The notes under the pieces were generated by a model. The model did not search any database. It was not told the DNA's origin and saw only the letters and a list, made by a program, of their open reading frames with translations. Shown piece after piece: positions 8,092 through 17,851 of a stretch of DNA of 64,000 nt. Positions within the stretch are counted from its first letter, which is position 1; each line of letters opens with the position of its first letter. The translations under genes were made by a program, and so were the position numbers. The DNA comes from Bacteroidetes bacterium CG2_30_33_31 (GTDB lineage: Bacteria > Bacteroidota > Bacteroidia > Bacteroidales > UBA1556), in assembly GCA_001872625.1 (NCBI GenBank), contig MNXP01000031.1, positions 1 through 64,000 of the forward strand. The letters are read 5' to 3'.

Positions 8092-9531
8092 TTAAATTAT
8101 GCCGTTTAGGGCGGCATATTTTACTAATGATATCACACTTTTGGTATGCAATTTTAGCATAATATTTTTCCTATGAGTTTCTACGGTTCTCACACTGATA
8201 AACAATTTTTCTGCTATTTCTTGATTGCCTTTTTCTTCGGCAATTAATTTCATTATTTCTTTTTCTCTTTTTGTAAGCGGAATTTCATTATTGGTTTTAA
8301 TATTTTGAAATTCATTTTCAATAATTGATGGTTTATTTTCATCGTCATAATCAACCTCATTTTTATTCTGAATTTGACTAAAATTAGCAATATAAATCAT
8401 TCCCTTTGGAGATCCATCAATGTTATATATTATTGAGCCTGAAAATAATACCGGGATTTTATTTCCATCCTTAGAATAGTAAATATTATAAATATTATTT
8501 AGATGTTTTAATCTCATTAAATCTTTAATAATGTTGTTCTTAGAATATGCATTTGAGTCAATCCTCTCGCCTAAAACTTCTTTAAAATTTTTACCAACTA
8601 TATCCTCTTTTGTACAAACTAATAGATTGAGAGTTGCTTTGTTGACCACGGAAATAATATTTTCATTATCGGTAATTATTAGAGAATCATCCATTCTATC
8701 AAGAATATTATCAAAATAATCGCGTGATACCGTTGTACTTTCTAAAACGCTAATCATATTATTAAACGAATCAACAAGGTTACCAATTTCATCTTTCGAA
8801 GTAATCTCTGTATTTAGTTTTCCTTTCCCTAAAGAAATATTTTTAGTCGTATTCACCAGACTATTTAACGGGGTAACAATATCGTTTAAAAGCAGATAGC
8901 TAAATGTCAGCATTAATATTGCAGCCATTAATCCAGTCAAGATTACCAATAATTTTCCCAACGAATTGGTGTTCCTATCCTCTTCTATGTAGTTTTTCAT
9001 TTCCATTTCTGTTTCCTTGGAAATATCCTTCAACTCAAACATGGCAGAATTTGAAATTAAAGTTAGGTCATCCATAATAAATTGTCTGGTCAAATTATCT
9101 TTTGAGATATCCAGTTTAAATAACTTATGGGCTAATGAATTCACTCTATCAAAGTCTTTTTCGAAATTTGCTAAGCGATTTTTGTTATGATTTCGTGAAA
9201 TAATTCTTTTGTTTTCGGCTATTTTTAGTTTTGTTTGAGTAAATTTCTTCCTAAAGTTTACCATTTCAGATTTTTCTCCACTAATTATAAAACTTTTTAA
9301 GGCAGAAATCATCTCTTGAAATGATATTTGCAATTCTTGAACTACATTTACTTCTGTGTATTCAACTTCCATTTTACTGGCAGTTTTGGAGAGATTACTA
9401 ATACTTATAATGCTTGTTAAAACAATAATAAATAACAAAAAAACTATAAATATTTTGCCAACAAATAATTTCTTTCGGATAGATATAGAGTTGGAATAAG
9501 CTCTAAATTTAGAAAAAAAATTAATCGTCAT
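8092..9531 (-). CDS. Membrane-bound HAMP-PAS-LuxR transcriptional regulator
   Basis: A 479-residue protein. Domain order: transmembrane helix (about 25-45), a 145-residue helical sensor region outside the cytoplasm, a second helix (193-215), HAMP (about 213-265, [11 protein letters not shown] and [13 protein letters not shown]), PAS (about 275-388, with [18 protein letters not shown]), and a LuxR-type HTH at the C-terminus (417-479, [20 protein letters not shown], then [15 protein letters not shown]). It has no kinase or receiver domain, so signal input and DNA binding are in one membrane-tethered chain. No target gene is obvious; it stands between the cytochrome gene and ribBA. Confidence 0.8.
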   Translation of the reverse strand: MTINFFSKFRAYSNSISIRKKLFVGKIFIVFLLFIIVLTSIISISNLSKTASKMEVEYTEVNVVQELQISFQEMISALKSFIISGEKSEMVNFRKKFTQTKLKIAENKRIISRNHNKNRLANFEKDFDRVNSLAHKLFKLDISKDNLTRQFIMDDLTLISNSAMFELKDISKETEMEMKNYIEEDRNTNSLGKLLVILTGLMAAILMLTFSYLLLNDIVTPLNSLVNTTKNISLGKGKLNTEITSKDEIGNLVDSFNNMISVLESTTVSRDYFDNILDRMDDSLIITDNENIISVVNKATLNLLVCTKEDIVGKNFKEVLGERIDSNAYSKNNIIKDLMRLKHLNNIYNIYYSKDGNKIPVLFSGSIIYNIDGSPKGMIYIANFSQIQNKNEVDYDDENKPSIIENEFQNIKTNNEIPLTKREKEIMKLIAEEKGNQEIAEKLFISVRTVETHRKNIMLKLHTKSVISLVKYAALNGII

Positions 9532-9560
9532 AAGTTAGTTTATTAGATTTGTTGGGGATT

Positions 9561-9568
9561 CAAAATTA
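9561..9568 (-). promoter_or_regulatory. Promoter -7 box of the HAMP-PAS-LuxR gene
   Basis: TAATTTTG on the minus strand, 29 bases before the start codon. Confidence 0.45.
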
Positions 9569-9620
9569 CAATAAAAATATAAACTACTAATATTTGATTT
9601 TGAAAATCAAATCTTACAAA

Positions 9621-10844
9621 TTATAGAGAATTATCATCAAGATGAAGAGTATGCCCCATTCTTGTTTGTTTAGTTTTCAGATAGTTATAGTTATGTTTTC
9701 CAGGTTTAATTTCAATAGGAAGAACTTCTACGATTTCGATTCCGTAACCCGCCAAACCAATTTTTTTTGAAGGATTGTTAGTGAGCAATCTGATTTTAGC
9801 AGCGCCAAGACTTCTTAAAATTTGAGCTCCAATGCCATAATCGCGTTCATCGTCCTTAAATCCAAGTTGTAAATTTGCTTCAACAGTGTCGGCACCTTGC
9901 TCTTGAAGGTGATAAGCTTTAAGTTTATTGAGCAATCCAATACCTCTCCCCTCCTGATTCATATAGAGAACAATACCTTTTCCTTCTTTTTCAATAATTT
10001 CCATTGATTTATGCAGTTGTGCGCCACAATCACATTTGCAAGAACCAAAAATATCGCCAGTAAGACATGATGAATGAACTCTAACTATCACTGGTTCATA
10101 ACTTTCCCATTCACCTTTCACCAATGCAAGTTGAGGTTTTCCATCGCTAATTTGCTTGAAAGCATGGAGTTTAAAATTGCCATATTGAGTTGGCAAATTT
10201 ACAACCTCTTCCTTAGAAATCAGGCTTTCATTTTTTATTCTGTAGGCAATCAGGTCTTTAATAGAAGCAATTTTCAAATTGAATCTGTCGGCGATTTTAA
10301 AAAGTTGTGGCAAACGAGCCATGGTTCCATCTTCATTCATCACCTCCACCAAAGTTCCTATTGGGCTATGGCCAGCAAGACGAGCAAAATCTATAGATGC
10401 TTCTGTATGACCAGAGCGCCGAATAACTCCATTTTTTTTGGCTTTCAGAGGGAAAATATGTCCAGGCCGTCCGAGGTCGGAAGGTTTTGTATTTTCATTG
10501 GCAAGAGCAAGAATAGTCATCGCTCTATCGGAGGCTGAAATACCAGTGGTGCAGCCATTTCCAAGCAAATCAACAGAAACAGTAAACTGTGTTTCGTTGG
10601 TAGAGGTGTTTTGAGAAACCATTAAATCTAAATTAAGAGCTTCGGCACGTTCCTCTGTGATTGCAGTGCAAATCAATCCTCTACCATGTGTGGCCATAAA
10701 ATTAACTTTCTCAGGAGTAATAGTATCCGCCGCGCAAATGAAGTCACCTTCATTTTCTCTATCCTCATCATCAACCACAATAATAATCTTTCCCTGCCTT
10801 ATTTCTTCAACAGCATCTTCAATTGAATCAAGCTTTCTTTCCAT
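9621..10844 (-). CDS. ribBA: Bifunctional riboflavin enzyme RibBA
   Basis: A 407-residue fusion. The N-terminal half is 3,4-dihydroxy-2-butanone-4-phosphate synthase (RibB; acidic motif [11 protein letters not shown] near residue 28), and the C-terminal half is GTP cyclohydrolase II (RibA; zinc cysteines in [15 protein letters not shown] and the motif [16 protein letters not shown]). Together they make both precursors of riboflavin from ribulose-5-phosphate and GTP. I chose the ATG at 10844 ([19 protein letters not shown]): a TACCTTTG promoter box lies 25 bases upstream, while the longer frame from 11030 would run into pabA and adds non-homologous sequence. Confidence 0.95.
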   Translation of the reverse strand: MERKLDSIEDAVEEIRQGKIIIVVDDEDRENEGDFICAADTITPEKVNFMATHGRGLICTAITEERAEALNLDLMVSQNTSTNETQFTVSVDLLGNGCTTGISASDRAMTILALANENTKPSDLGRPGHIFPLKAKKNGVIRRSGHTEASIDFARLAGHSPIGTLVEVMNEDGTMARLPQLFKIADRFNLKIASIKDLIAYRIKNESLISKEEVVNLPTQYGNFKLHAFKQISDGKPQLALVKGEWESYEPVIVRVHSSCLTGDIFGSCKCDCGAQLHKSMEIIEKEGKGIVLYMNQEGRGIGLLNKLKAYHLQEQGADTVEANLQLGFKDDERDYGIGAQILRSLGAAKIRLLTNNPSKKIGLAGYGIEIVEVLPIEIKPGKHNYNYLKTKQTRMGHTLHLDDNSL

Positions 10845-10869
10845 TTTGCTTCTTAAATATTTGAGGCGG

Positions 10870-10877
10870 CAAAGGTA
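10870..10877 (-). promoter_or_regulatory. Promoter -7 box of ribBA
   Basis: TACCTTTG on the minus strand, in the gap between pabA and ribBA and 25 bases before the ribBA start. It suggests ribBA can be transcribed independently of pabA. Confidence 0.5.
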
Positions 10878-10893
10878 TAATTTTTTCGACTTA

Positions 10894-11463
10894 TCAGACT
10901 CTTTCAACCCAATTTCTGATGATAGTTTTTCCAAATTCGGTAAGAACAGATTCTGGATGAAATTGCAATCCAATAACATCATATTTTTTGTGCTTAATAG
11001 CTTGAATTTCACCAAATATATCATCGGCAATTATTTCAATATCAGTAGGTAAACTGTTATAATCAGCTACAAAAGAATGATATCTGCCAGTATTTATTTT
11101 CCCAGGTAATCCGTCGAAAATATAAGATTTCTTGGGGTAAATATTAGTTTCCACTGATTTACCATGCAATACCTGAGCAAGATTTTTCAATTCACCGCCA
11201 AAAGCCTGAAATATTGCTTGATGGCCAAGACAAATTCCTAAAATTCTTTTTGTCATATAATATTGACATATCACTTCCAAAGTTTTTCCAGCATTTTGAG
11301 GTAATCCTGGCCCTGGCGATAAAATGATTGCATCGAAATTATCTACAAAACCCAAATCAAATAAATTATTTCTTACAACTTGCACATCTTCATTGAATTG
11401 CTGAACGTAATGAAATAGATTATAGGTAAATGAATCATAATTGTCGATAATTAGAATTTTCAT
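10894..11463 (-). CDS. pabA: Glutamine amidotransferase subunit PabA/TrpG
   Basis: A 189-residue class I glutamine amidotransferase that supplies ammonia to a chorismate-using synthase (4-amino-4-deoxychorismate for folate, or anthranilate for tryptophan). The triad is visible: nucleophile C78 in GICLGHQA, H169 and E171 in LQFHPES. The N-terminus ([16 protein letters not shown]) and the oxyanion-loop region LSPGPGLP are typical. No TrpE/PabB or other trp gene is adjacent, so the choice between folate and tryptophan, or both, is open. Its promoter box is 19 bases upstream, and it diverges from the TPR lipoprotein gene. Confidence 0.88.
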   Translation of the reverse strand: MKILIIDNYDSFTYNLFHYVQQFNEDVQVVRNNLFDLGFVDNFDAIILSPGPGLPQNAGKTLEVICQYYMTKRILGICLGHQAIFQAFGGELKNLAQVLHGKSVETNIYPKKSYIFDGLPGKINTGRYHSFVADYNSLPTDIEIIADDIFGEIQAIKHKKYDVIGLQFHPESVLTEFGKTIIRNWVERV

Positions 11464-11482
11464 GAGCTTTGCAAATATTCAG

Positions 11483-11490
11483 CAAAAGTA
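11483..11490 (-). promoter_or_regulatory. Promoter -7 box of pabA
   Basis: TACTTTTG on the minus strand, 19 bases before the start codon. Confidence 0.45.
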
Positions 11491-11533
11491 TAAAATCAAT
11501 GCATTCAAAGGAGGCATAATAAAAAAATCAATC

Positions 11534-11541
11534 TATCTTTG
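11534..11541 (+). promoter_or_regulatory. Promoter -7 box of the TPR lipoprotein gene
   Basis: TATCTTTG, 25 bases before the start codon, back to back with the pabA promoter. Confidence 0.45.
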
Positions 11542-11566
11542 GCAACTCAAATAAGTATTCATTAAC

Positions 11567-11983
11567 ATGAAAAATTTTATTAAAATTTTTGCCGTAATTC
11601 TAACACTTTCAATAGTAACAGTAGGCTGTGTGGACAAAAAAGAAGAGTATAGAACATTAATAAATAAAGGTGTAAAGGAACTTTACAAATCAAATTATGA
11701 TGTTGCAAACCAGCTATTTGAAGAAGCTCTACAACTTGATTCGAATAATTCAGAAGCATATTTTTACTTGTGCCAAGGGAAATTTGGATTAGCCGACTAT
11801 AAATCTGCATTAACCTATTCAACCAAGGCAATAGATAAAAACCCAAAATTTGGAGAAGCTTATAAAAGTAGAGCACAAATAAATTTTATTCTTAATAACT
11901 TTGAAGCTTCCTGCGCTGACTATAAAAAAGCTATGCAATTTGGCATTAAAAATTTAGATAATTATCTGAATTACTGCGATTAA
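11567..11983 (+). CDS. TPR-repeat lipoprotein
   Basis: A 138-residue lipoprotein. The signal peptide ends at a lipobox with C21 (VTVGC). About three tetratricopeptide repeats follow: LYKSNYDVANQLFEEALQLD, YKSALTYSTKAIDKNPKFGE, and NNFEASCADYKKAMQFG. Such small TPR lipoproteins act as protein-binding scaffolds at the envelope; no specific partner is evident. It stands alone, with a promoter box at 11534. Confidence 0.75.
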   Translation: MKNFIKIFAVILTLSIVTVGCVDKKEEYRTLINKGVKELYKSNYDVANQLFEEALQLDSNNSEAYFYLCQGKFGLADYKSALTYSTKAIDKNPKFGEAYKSRAQINFILNNFEASCADYKKAMQFGIKNLDNYLNYCD

Positions 11984-12091
11984 ATATTAAAATATTCTTC
12001 TCTTAACATTATTATATAAACTATCAAATGGAGAGTCTTCTGCAAAAAATTCTTCTTAAATCTTAAATCTAATTTGTAGCATTATAATTTA

Positions 12092-12099
12092 TATTTTTG
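12092..12099 (+). promoter_or_regulatory. Promoter -7 box of the PKD/type B sorting gene
   Basis: TATTTTTG, 22 bases before the start codon. A TTTG at 12073-12076 is only 15 bases upstream, rather close for the -33 box. Confidence 0.4.
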
Positions 12100-12121
12100 A
12101 CAATAATTTCTAAATAGGCAA

Positions 12122-13912
12122 ATGTTAAAACAATTCTCGATAGCAATTCTATTTTCTATATCTTTTTGCTTAAATCTAAATGGGCAATGCGATGTAAGAA
12201 TTCATCTTGCCTCGAATAGCATCTGCCTTGGAGATACTATAATTATGGAGGCCAAAGGTGGTTGTGGAATAGCATTATTTGTCGATTTTAATGACTCAAG
12301 TCTTGGTAACTTACAATCAAACAACACTCAATATATTGGCAAAGCCTGCTCCGAATCGCCTGACAGCTCCAAATATCTGTGGATGGGAACAGTAGCAGGA
12401 CAAAGTTTAATTTACACCCAACTCCTTAATGTTGCCAGCGCAGGTTATTCAATTTGTTTTGATATGAAATATGGCGAAGATGGGAGTTCCATTCCATGCG
12501 ATGGACCATCAACTTTATTGGAAGCAGTTCATCTTCAATATTCAATAAACGCAGGAGTTTCTTGGACAGATTTGCAATTTTGGAATCCCAATGGAGGTCA
12601 TGATGCCAATCTTATTAACTGGCAAAACTATTGCGTAAATATTCCTCTTGCCGCGCAAACCACATCCACAATATTTCGTTGGGTACAGCTATCTACAAAC
12701 CCTGCCAACAGTTCTTGTTGGGGAATCGACAATATTTTAATCCAAAAATATGCACCAACAATTTATCATTGGTCAACTGGATACTATGGAAGCATTCATC
12801 CACCTTTAGCTCCTATAAATACTACAACGTATTATGTTACAGCAACTTCATCGAGCTATACTTCGATAGATAGTGTAAAAGTGAGTGTTTTGCCGAGGCC
12901 TACTGGTGATTTCACAATCTCCAAACCCACATGCAAGAATGATACAATAAATTTTATTTACACTGGCAATGGCGATTCTACAGCAAGCTTTCAATGGAGC
13001 TATAAACAAGCCTCTCAATCCTTTGGAGTTAACAATAAAAATTCCTCTGCAATATGGAATAACTCTGGTCAATATTGGGTTTCGCTAAAAGTTACTACAG
13101 GGGGTTGCACATCATTTCCGAGTCAAAAAAATCTTTTAGTTGCACCACTTATTAGCTTTTATATAAGCACATCTTCAGGCTGTGTGCCTTTAGAGGTAAG
13201 TTACACTGGAAATGTAGAGCCCGCAAATTCGAAGTATTTTTGGAATTTTACCGATGGCACTTCCGACACAAGCGCAAATCCAGTCCATATATTTCAAAAA
13301 GCTGGCGATTATGGTTTGTCATTAATAGCTATAACCGACAGCGGCTGTGTTGATACTCTAAGCTTTGCTTTATTAACGAAAGTTTATCCTTTGCCAATAG
13401 TAGATTTCACCCACACTCCAGAAATAATTCCTTGGTCAAATCCTATAGGGAATTTTCTTGATAAATCAACCAATGCTAATTCATTTTCTTGGAGTTTTGG
13501 AGACCCGAATTCTGCCAGCAATTATTCAAATAGTCAAAACCCAATGCATGATTTTTCTGCAAAGGGTTTATATGAAATTTGGCTAATGGCAACATCAGCG
13601 CATGGATGTATTGATTCATTAATGAAAATTGTTCGAGTTGCAGATGACAGTTTCTTTGTGCCAAATGTTATCACCCCAAATAATGATGGAATAAATGATG
13701 CTTTTACAATTTCAAATTTGGAAAGTCTAAAATATTGTAAAATAAAAATTTATAACCGTTGGGGGCAGCTAATTTATCATAGTAATGATTATAAAAATGA
13801 TTGGAAAGCGTGGGATATTCCCGATGGAGTTTACTATTATTATCTTAATTATGAATCATGGTTTGGGCAAAAAGAAGTAAAGGGGTTTTTTCATGTTTTA
13901 AGAAAATATTGA
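12122..13912 (+). CDS. Secreted PKD-domain protein with T9SS type B sorting domain
   Basis: A 596-residue surface or secreted protein. A signal peptide ends near residue 22 (NLNGQ). The N-terminal 220 residues are beta-rich and cysteine-containing. PKD-like domains follow at about 350-500 (FWNFTDGTSDTSANPVHIFQ, SWSFGDPNSASNYSNSQNPM). The last 85 residues are the gliding-motility-type C-terminal domain, VPNVITPNNDGINDAFTI through IYNRWGQLIYHS, used as the type B signal by the type IX secretion system. It likely acts as an adhesin or matrix protein; the ligand cannot be told. It ends 13 bases from the converging trmD gene. Confidence 0.88.
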   Translation: MLKQFSIAILFSISFCLNLNGQCDVRIHLASNSICLGDTIIMEAKGGCGIALFVDFNDSSLGNLQSNNTQYIGKACSESPDSSKYLWMGTVAGQSLIYTQLLNVASAGYSICFDMKYGEDGSSIPCDGPSTLLEAVHLQYSINAGVSWTDLQFWNPNGGHDANLINWQNYCVNIPLAAQTTSTIFRWVQLSTNPANSSCWGIDNILIQKYAPTIYHWSTGYYGSIHPPLAPINTTTYYVTATSSSYTSIDSVKVSVLPRPTGDFTISKPTCKNDTINFIYTGNGDSTASFQWSYKQASQSFGVNNKNSSAIWNNSGQYWVSLKVTTGGCTSFPSQKNLLVAPLISFYISTSSGCVPLEVSYTGNVEPANSKYFWNFTDGTSDTSANPVHIFQKAGDYGLSLIAITDSGCVDTLSFALLTKVYPLPIVDFTHTPEIIPWSNPIGNFLDKSTNANSFSWSFGDPNSASNYSNSQNPMHDFSAKGLYEIWLMATSAHGCIDSLMKIVRVADDSFFVPNVITPNNDGINDAFTISNLESLKYCKIKIYNRWGQLIYHSNDYKNDWKAWDIPDGVYYYYLNYESWFGQKEVKGFFHVLRKY

Positions 13913-13925
13913 TTAAATAGCTTTA

Positions 13926-14600
13926 TCAATCCTCCATTTCGGGTCTTCTTTCTTTAGTGCGCAATTTCGATTGTTCCAATTTCCACTCTGCAATGAGCTT
14001 ATCGTTACCTGAGAGCAGTATTTCTGGGACTTTCCATCCGTTGAAATCGACAGGGCGAGTATAAGCAGGTGGTGCCACAAGACCATCTTGAAAGGAATCT
14101 GAAAGAGCGGACATTTCATCGCCAAGCACACCAGGGATAAGACGTGCCACAGCATCAACGAAAACCGCTGCTGCAAGCTCTCCACCGCTAAGTACATAAT
14201 TTCCTATAGAAAATTCTTTGGTAATATAATGCTGCCGAATTCTTTCGTCAATGCCTTTATAATGCCCACATAAAATTATTATATTTCCCAAAGTTGAATA
14301 TGAATTAATGAGCTGTTGATCAAGCAATTCACCATCAGGACTTGTGTAAAATATCTCATCATAATTCCTGTGAGCTTTAAGAAAATCTATGCACTTTGCA
14401 ATGGGCTCAATCTTCATTAGCATTCCTCCTCCACCACTAAAAGGATAATCATCTACGCGCTTGTGCTTATCATCGGAAAAATCCCTTAAATTATGTAATT
14501 GAATTTCAACTTTTCCTTTATCCACAGCCCTGCTAATAATAGAATTATTAAATATTCCGTCGAACATTTGTGGAAAAATTGTGATGATATCAATTCTCAT
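13926..14600 (-). CDS. trmD: tRNA (guanine-N1)-methyltransferase TrmD
   Basis: A 224-residue SPOUT enzyme that methylates G37 of tRNAs with SAM, which prevents frameshifting. The start [13 protein letters not shown], the loop [12 protein letters not shown] (51-62), GHYKGIDER (112-120) and the knot motif [12 protein letters not shown] (135-146) are all present, and the length is normal. It is the last gene of a leftward run with the thiamine-binding, NUDIX and rny genes; the gap to the thiamine-binding gene is 27 bases and holds no promoter box. Confidence 0.95.
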   Translation of the reverse strand: MRIDIITIFPQMFDGIFNNSIISRAVDKGKVEIQLHNLRDFSDDKHKRVDDYPFSGGGGMLMKIEPIAKCIDFLKAHRNYDEIFYTSPDGELLDQQLINSYSTLGNIIILCGHYKGIDERIRQHYITKEFSIGNYVLSGGELAAAVFVDAVARLIPGVLGDEMSALSDSFQDGLVAPPAYTRPVDFNGWKVPEILLSGNDKLIAEWKLEQSKLRTKERRPEMED

Positions 14601-14627
14601 ATATGTTTTTGTAATTAATATAATAAG

Positions 14628-14939
14628 TTAATGGTTTATTTGCCCAATTTTGTCTTCGATAGATTTAATTTTCTGAGTCATTCTATGGTTTTTCCCTTTT
14701 CTAATGTCCATTGTAATAACCGAATAAACCCTTTTGCAGTCTTCTTCAAGAATCTTATAAGATTTATTAATTATATCTAAGGCTTGATCCAGATTGTCGG
14801 TTTCGATGGAAGTTCCCATTGAATCCAACTTATAAACGACTCCCGATTCATCAATCATTTTCAGAATTTTGGCAACATAGAAGCTTGCACTTTCTCCTTT
14901 GTCTGTTGGGAACATTGCAAAATTTATTAAAACTGACAT
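14628..14939 (-). CDS. MTH1187/YqgV-family thiamine-binding protein
   Basis: A 103-residue protein of the DUF77/MTH1187 family, small ferredoxin-like folds that bind thiamine. Typical segments are MSVLINFAMFPTDKGES at the start, YKLDSMGTSIETDNLDQAL in the middle, and the C-terminal VITMDIRKGKNHRM. The cellular role of the family is not settled; no thiamine biosynthesis or transport gene lies nearby. A promoter box (TAACTTTG) lies 26 bases upstream, inside the gap to the NUDIX gene, so it may be transcribed on its own or with that gene. Confidence 0.75.
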   Translation of the reverse strand: MSVLINFAMFPTDKGESASFYVAKILKMIDESGVVYKLDSMGTSIETDNLDQALDIINKSYKILEEDCKRVYSVITMDIRKGKNHRMTQKIKSIEDKIGQINH

Positions 14940-14965
14940 GTTTTTGCTCTTTTAATTAATTGCCG

Positions 14966-14973
14966 CAAAGTTA
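14966..14973 (-). promoter_or_regulatory. Promoter -7 box of the thiamine-binding gene
   Basis: TAACTTTG on the minus strand, 26 bases before the start codon. Confidence 0.4.
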
Positions 14974-14989
14974 TTTGATTTTGTCTATT

Positions 14990-15418
14990 TTATATTCTAA
15001 TTTTTAAAATAGCTTCCATAATAATTTTTGAATGGTCAAAAGCTAAATTTGGAAGATCTTCAAAATCGAACCAGTTAGATTCCGAAGCGTCGTCATTTGC
15101 CGTTGGCAAATAATCATTTGAATTATTAATAATCCCAATAAAAGTTACAGTTAGAGTGCGGTGGCGTGGGTCGCGATTTATATCGCCAAAAGTCTTAAAC
15201 TGTTTTAAGTCTATATTTTTTATCCCAGTTTCCTCAAAAAGTTCTCTGGCAACAGCGGATTCAAGAGTTTCATCTATATTCAAAAATCCACCCGGCAAAG
15301 CCCAAAGCCCTTCGAAAGGTGGATTTTTTCTTTTTATAAGTAATACCTTTTTGTCGGTCGAAAATACTAATGCATCAACAGTTACAGCTGGTCTTGGGTA
15401 TTTATAACAGAAGCTCAT
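14990..15418 (-). CDS. NUDIX hydrolase
   Basis: A 142-residue NUDIX hydrolase. The box GX5EX7REUXEEXGU is complete at residues 44-66: G44, E50, R58-E59, E62-E63, G65. The preceding FEGLWALPGGF is typical of ADP-ribose or (d)NTP diphosphatases, but the substrate cannot be told. Its start codon overlaps the rny stop codon in the sequence TAATG, so the two are translationally coupled. A house-cleaning role next to an RNA decay enzyme is plausible but not shown. Confidence 0.85.
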   Translation of the reverse strand: MSFCYKYPRPAVTVDALVFSTDKKVLLIKRKNPPFEGLWALPGGFLNIDETLESAVARELFEETGIKNIDLKQFKTFGDINRDPRHRTLTVTFIGIINNSNDYLPTANDDASESNWFDFEDLPNLAFDHSKIIMEAILKIRI

Positions 15419-16959
15419 TATTTCGCATAAGAAATAGATCTGGTTTCACGAATTACAGTAATTTTAATTTGGCCTGGATAAGTCATTTCTTCCTGAATTT
15501 GCTTAGATAATTCAAAGGAAATATTGTTGGCTTCTTCGTCGCTGATTTTATCGGCACCAACAATTACCCTGAGTTCTCTTCCAGCCTGAATAGCATAAGT
15601 TTTCATAACACCAGGAAACGACAAAGCTCTATTTTCTAAGTCTTTAAGTCTATTGATATAAGCCTCAACTACTTCGCGTCTTGCCCCAGGGCGAGCACCA
15701 GAAATAGCATCACAAACTTGCACAATTGGAGAAATAAGGGTTGTCATTTCAATTTCATCATGGTGAGAGCCAATGGCGTTGCAAACTTCTGGTTTCTCTT
15801 TAAATTTTTCTGCTATTTTCATACCGTGCAAAGCATGAGGTAGTTCTGGTTCATTATCTGGCACTTTACCAATATCATGAAGTAATCCTGCACGTTTGGC
15901 GAGTTTTGGATCAAGACCTAATTCCGCAGCCATTGTGGCACAAAGGTTAGCCACTTCCCTCGAATGTTGCAAAAGGTTCTGCCCATAAGATGAACGATAT
16001 TTCATTTTACCTACATATCTCAAAAGTTCATGATGCATACCATGAATTCCTAAATCAATAGCTGTGCGCTTGCCGATTTCCATAATCTCTTCTTCAATTT
16101 GCTTATGGGTTTTAGCTACAACTTCTTCGATGCGAGCAGGATGAATACGACCATCGCTAACAAGTTTATGTAAAGATAAACGAGCAATTTCGCGACGTAC
16201 AGGATCGAAACCAGAGAGAATAATTGCCTCAGGAGTATCATCAACAATAATTTCGATACCAGTGGCGGCTTCTAAAGCTCTAATGTTTCTACCTTCTCTA
16301 CCTATGATTCTTCCTTTGATATCATCATTTTCAATGTTGAAAACAGAAACAGCATTTTCTATGGCGGTTTCGGTGGCAGTGCGTTGAATTGCCTCAATAA
16401 CAATTTTTTTAGCAGCGAGATTAGCAGTAATCTTAGCCTCTTCCACCATTTCATTAATATAAACCATGGCATCAGTTTTTGCTTCTGCTTTTATAGCGTC
16501 AATAAGTTCAGCTTTTGCTGCTTCTGCTGATAAACCTGAGATTGCCTCAAGCTGGTCAACTTGTTTTTGATGCGATTTTTCGAGTTCCTTTTCTTGCTGT
16601 ATAAGGTGAAGGCGTTTACCTTCGAGAGCTTCTTTACTTTCATCAATTTCCTGAAGCATTTTTCTAATTTCTTCATTACGATTATTAAGGTGAGCTTCTC
16701 TTTGAGTAAGTCTATTCTCCAATTTTTGAAGCCCCATCTTTCTCTGGTTTACGTAGTTATCATGTTCAGAGCGAAGCTTTATAAAATTTTCTTTGGCTTC
16801 GAGCATATTATTTTTCTTTGCCACTTCGCCTTCAGATTTAGCTGCTTCAATAATTTTCTGACTTTTTGCCTGAATTGATTTTTTTATCACCGTTGATGTT
16901 ACGACAATTCCAGCGCCAACGCCAACTATACCTATTAAAACTATATAAAAAATTTCCAT
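15418..16959 (-). CDS. rny: Ribonuclease Y
   Basis: A 513-residue membrane-anchored endoribonuclease that starts mRNA decay. In order: N-terminal transmembrane helix (about 3-25, [15 protein letters not shown]), a long charged coiled coil (about 35-180), a KH domain ([19 protein letters not shown]), and an HD phosphohydrolase domain with the metal motif LLHDIGK. The length and order match the family. The gene follows zapA and the 6S-like RNA on the same strand. I found no promoter box directly before it, so it may be transcribed through the RNA gene or from an unrecognised promoter. Confidence 0.95.
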   Translation of the reverse strand: MEIFYIVLIGIVGVGAGIVVTSTVIKKSIQAKSQKIIEAAKSEGEVAKKNNMLEAKENFIKLRSEHDNYVNQRKMGLQKLENRLTQREAHLNNRNEEIRKMLQEIDESKEALEGKRLHLIQQEKELEKSHQKQVDQLEAISGLSAEAAKAELIDAIKAEAKTDAMVYINEMVEEAKITANLAAKKIVIEAIQRTATETAIENAVSVFNIENDDIKGRIIGREGRNIRALEAATGIEIIVDDTPEAIILSGFDPVRREIARLSLHKLVSDGRIHPARIEEVVAKTHKQIEEEIMEIGKRTAIDLGIHGMHHELLRYVGKMKYRSSYGQNLLQHSREVANLCATMAAELGLDPKLAKRAGLLHDIGKVPDNEPELPHALHGMKIAEKFKEKPEVCNAIGSHHDEIEMTTLISPIVQVCDAISGARPGARREVVEAYINRLKDLENRALSFPGVMKTYAIQAGRELRVIVGADKISDEEANNISFELSKQIQEEMTYPGQIKITVIRETRSISYAK

Positions 16960-16989
16960 AATTAAATTTTGTTTTGAAAATTACCGAAT

Positions 16990-17184
16990 AAAAAACCCGC
17001 ATATTTTGATTGGAGCACGATAAACCCCAATATGACACGTTTAGGGCTGCCAAAGTCTTCAAACGTCCACCGACCGGTAAGAACCGATACCACAGGGGTT
17101 GAGGCCTGTTTTATGACTTTATGAGCTTATCCCTAATTAGAATTCTGTTGAGCTTATCTACTAATATTCAAAATGATGCGGGTC
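16990..17184 (-). ncRNA. ssrS: 6S-like RNA (SsrS candidate)
   Basis: An approximately 195-nt non-coding segment that folds as a rod. The closing helix pairs 17168-17182 with 16996-17009 (14 pairs, one bulged base) and is followed by six U, a built-in terminator. Inside, nested helices pair 17150-17158 with 17019-17027 (9 pairs), 17131-17136 with 17041-17046, and 17115-17120 with 17052-17057, then small apical hairpins. Between the second and third helices is a symmetric open bubble of about 13 bases on each side, the hallmark of 6S RNA, which mimics an open promoter. The position after zapA also matches ssrS in E. coli. The fold was drawn by hand. Confidence 0.65.
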
Positions 17185-17252
17185 AGTAATTATTTTAACT
17201 CTCATAAAAAAGTCAAGTTAAAATAATTAATTATTCAAAGAACGTAAATGAC

Positions 17253-17528
17253 TTATAAAATACTATCTATTACTTTTAATTCACTCAATATGTCGTCTTT
17301 CTGGCTACTATTCATAGTTTCTTTCGATAACAATTTTGTAGTAACCTCAAGTCCAACCATTGCCAACAAATCCTGATTATCTTTAAAAGAATAACTTTCA
17401 GCAAATGTTTTAATTTTATCATTAATATCGGCGGAGGCCTTTCTTATTAGCTCCTCTTCAGTTTCATTTTCTACCGTCAAACGATAGCTTCTGCCTGCAA
17501 TATTTACTGATATTACCAATGAACTCAA
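17253..17528 (-). CDS. zapA: Cell division protein ZapA
   Basis: A 91-residue protein of the ZapA family, which binds and bundles FtsZ at the division site. The start VISVNIAGRSYRLTVENETE and the following helix (LIRKASADINDKIKTFAES), then DNQDLLAMVGLEVTTKL, are typical. It lies 6 bases after a coiled-coil gene and just before the 6S-like RNA and rny on the same strand. Confidence 0.88.
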   Translation of the reverse strand: MSSLVISVNIAGRSYRLTVENETEEELIRKASADINDKIKTFAESYSFKDNQDLLAMVGLEVTTKLLSKETMNSSQKDDILSELKVIDSIL

Positions 17529-17534
17529 TATAAT

Positions 17535-17819
17535 TTATTTTAATAGCATTATACAATTGTCAATTTCACGCACCAATTCAGTAATCTTCTGTTTAGAACC
17601 TTTATTACTTTCATCTCCATCGACAGATTTTGCAATCTTCAATATTTCAAAGCTATGCTTTACTCCATCAATTTCAACATCTTTCGATTTGTTCAAATTC
17701 TTCAATTTTTCAATCTCAGATTTCAAACTCAAATTTTCGGCTTTCAACACTTGGAAATCTTTTGCAGATTTCTCTGCTTTCTGCTTAATTGATTTTAAAA
17801 TTGACCTTATTTCTTCCAT
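17535..17819 (-). CDS. Coiled-coil protein next to zapA
   Basis: A 94-residue, strongly charged helical protein with a coiled coil across about residues 5-55 (heptads in IKQKAEKSAKDFQVLKAENL and LKSEIEKLKNLNKSK). By position it may be a division partner of ZapA in the way ZapB is in E. coli, but I see no sequence signature that proves this. I chose the ATG at 17819 (MEEIRSILKSIKQK): the promoter box TATATTTG lies 24 bases upstream, and a longer frame from 17864 would begin upstream of that box. Confidence 0.65.
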   Translation of the reverse strand: MEEIRSILKSIKQKAEKSAKDFQVLKAENLSLKSEIEKLKNLNKSKDVEIDGVKHSFEILKIAKSVDGDESNKGSKQKITELVREIDNCIMLLK

Positions 17820-17843
17820 GTAATAAATCGAAAATTCAATGCA

Positions 17844-17851
17844 CAAATATA
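17844..17851 (-). promoter_or_regulatory. Promoter -7 box of the coiled-coil/zapA unit
   Basis: TATATTTG on the minus strand, 24 bases before the chosen start. Confidence 0.5.

Noticed and set aside
10845-10893. FMN riboswitch before ribBA
   Set aside because: The gap is 49 bases, too short, and holds a promoter box instead.
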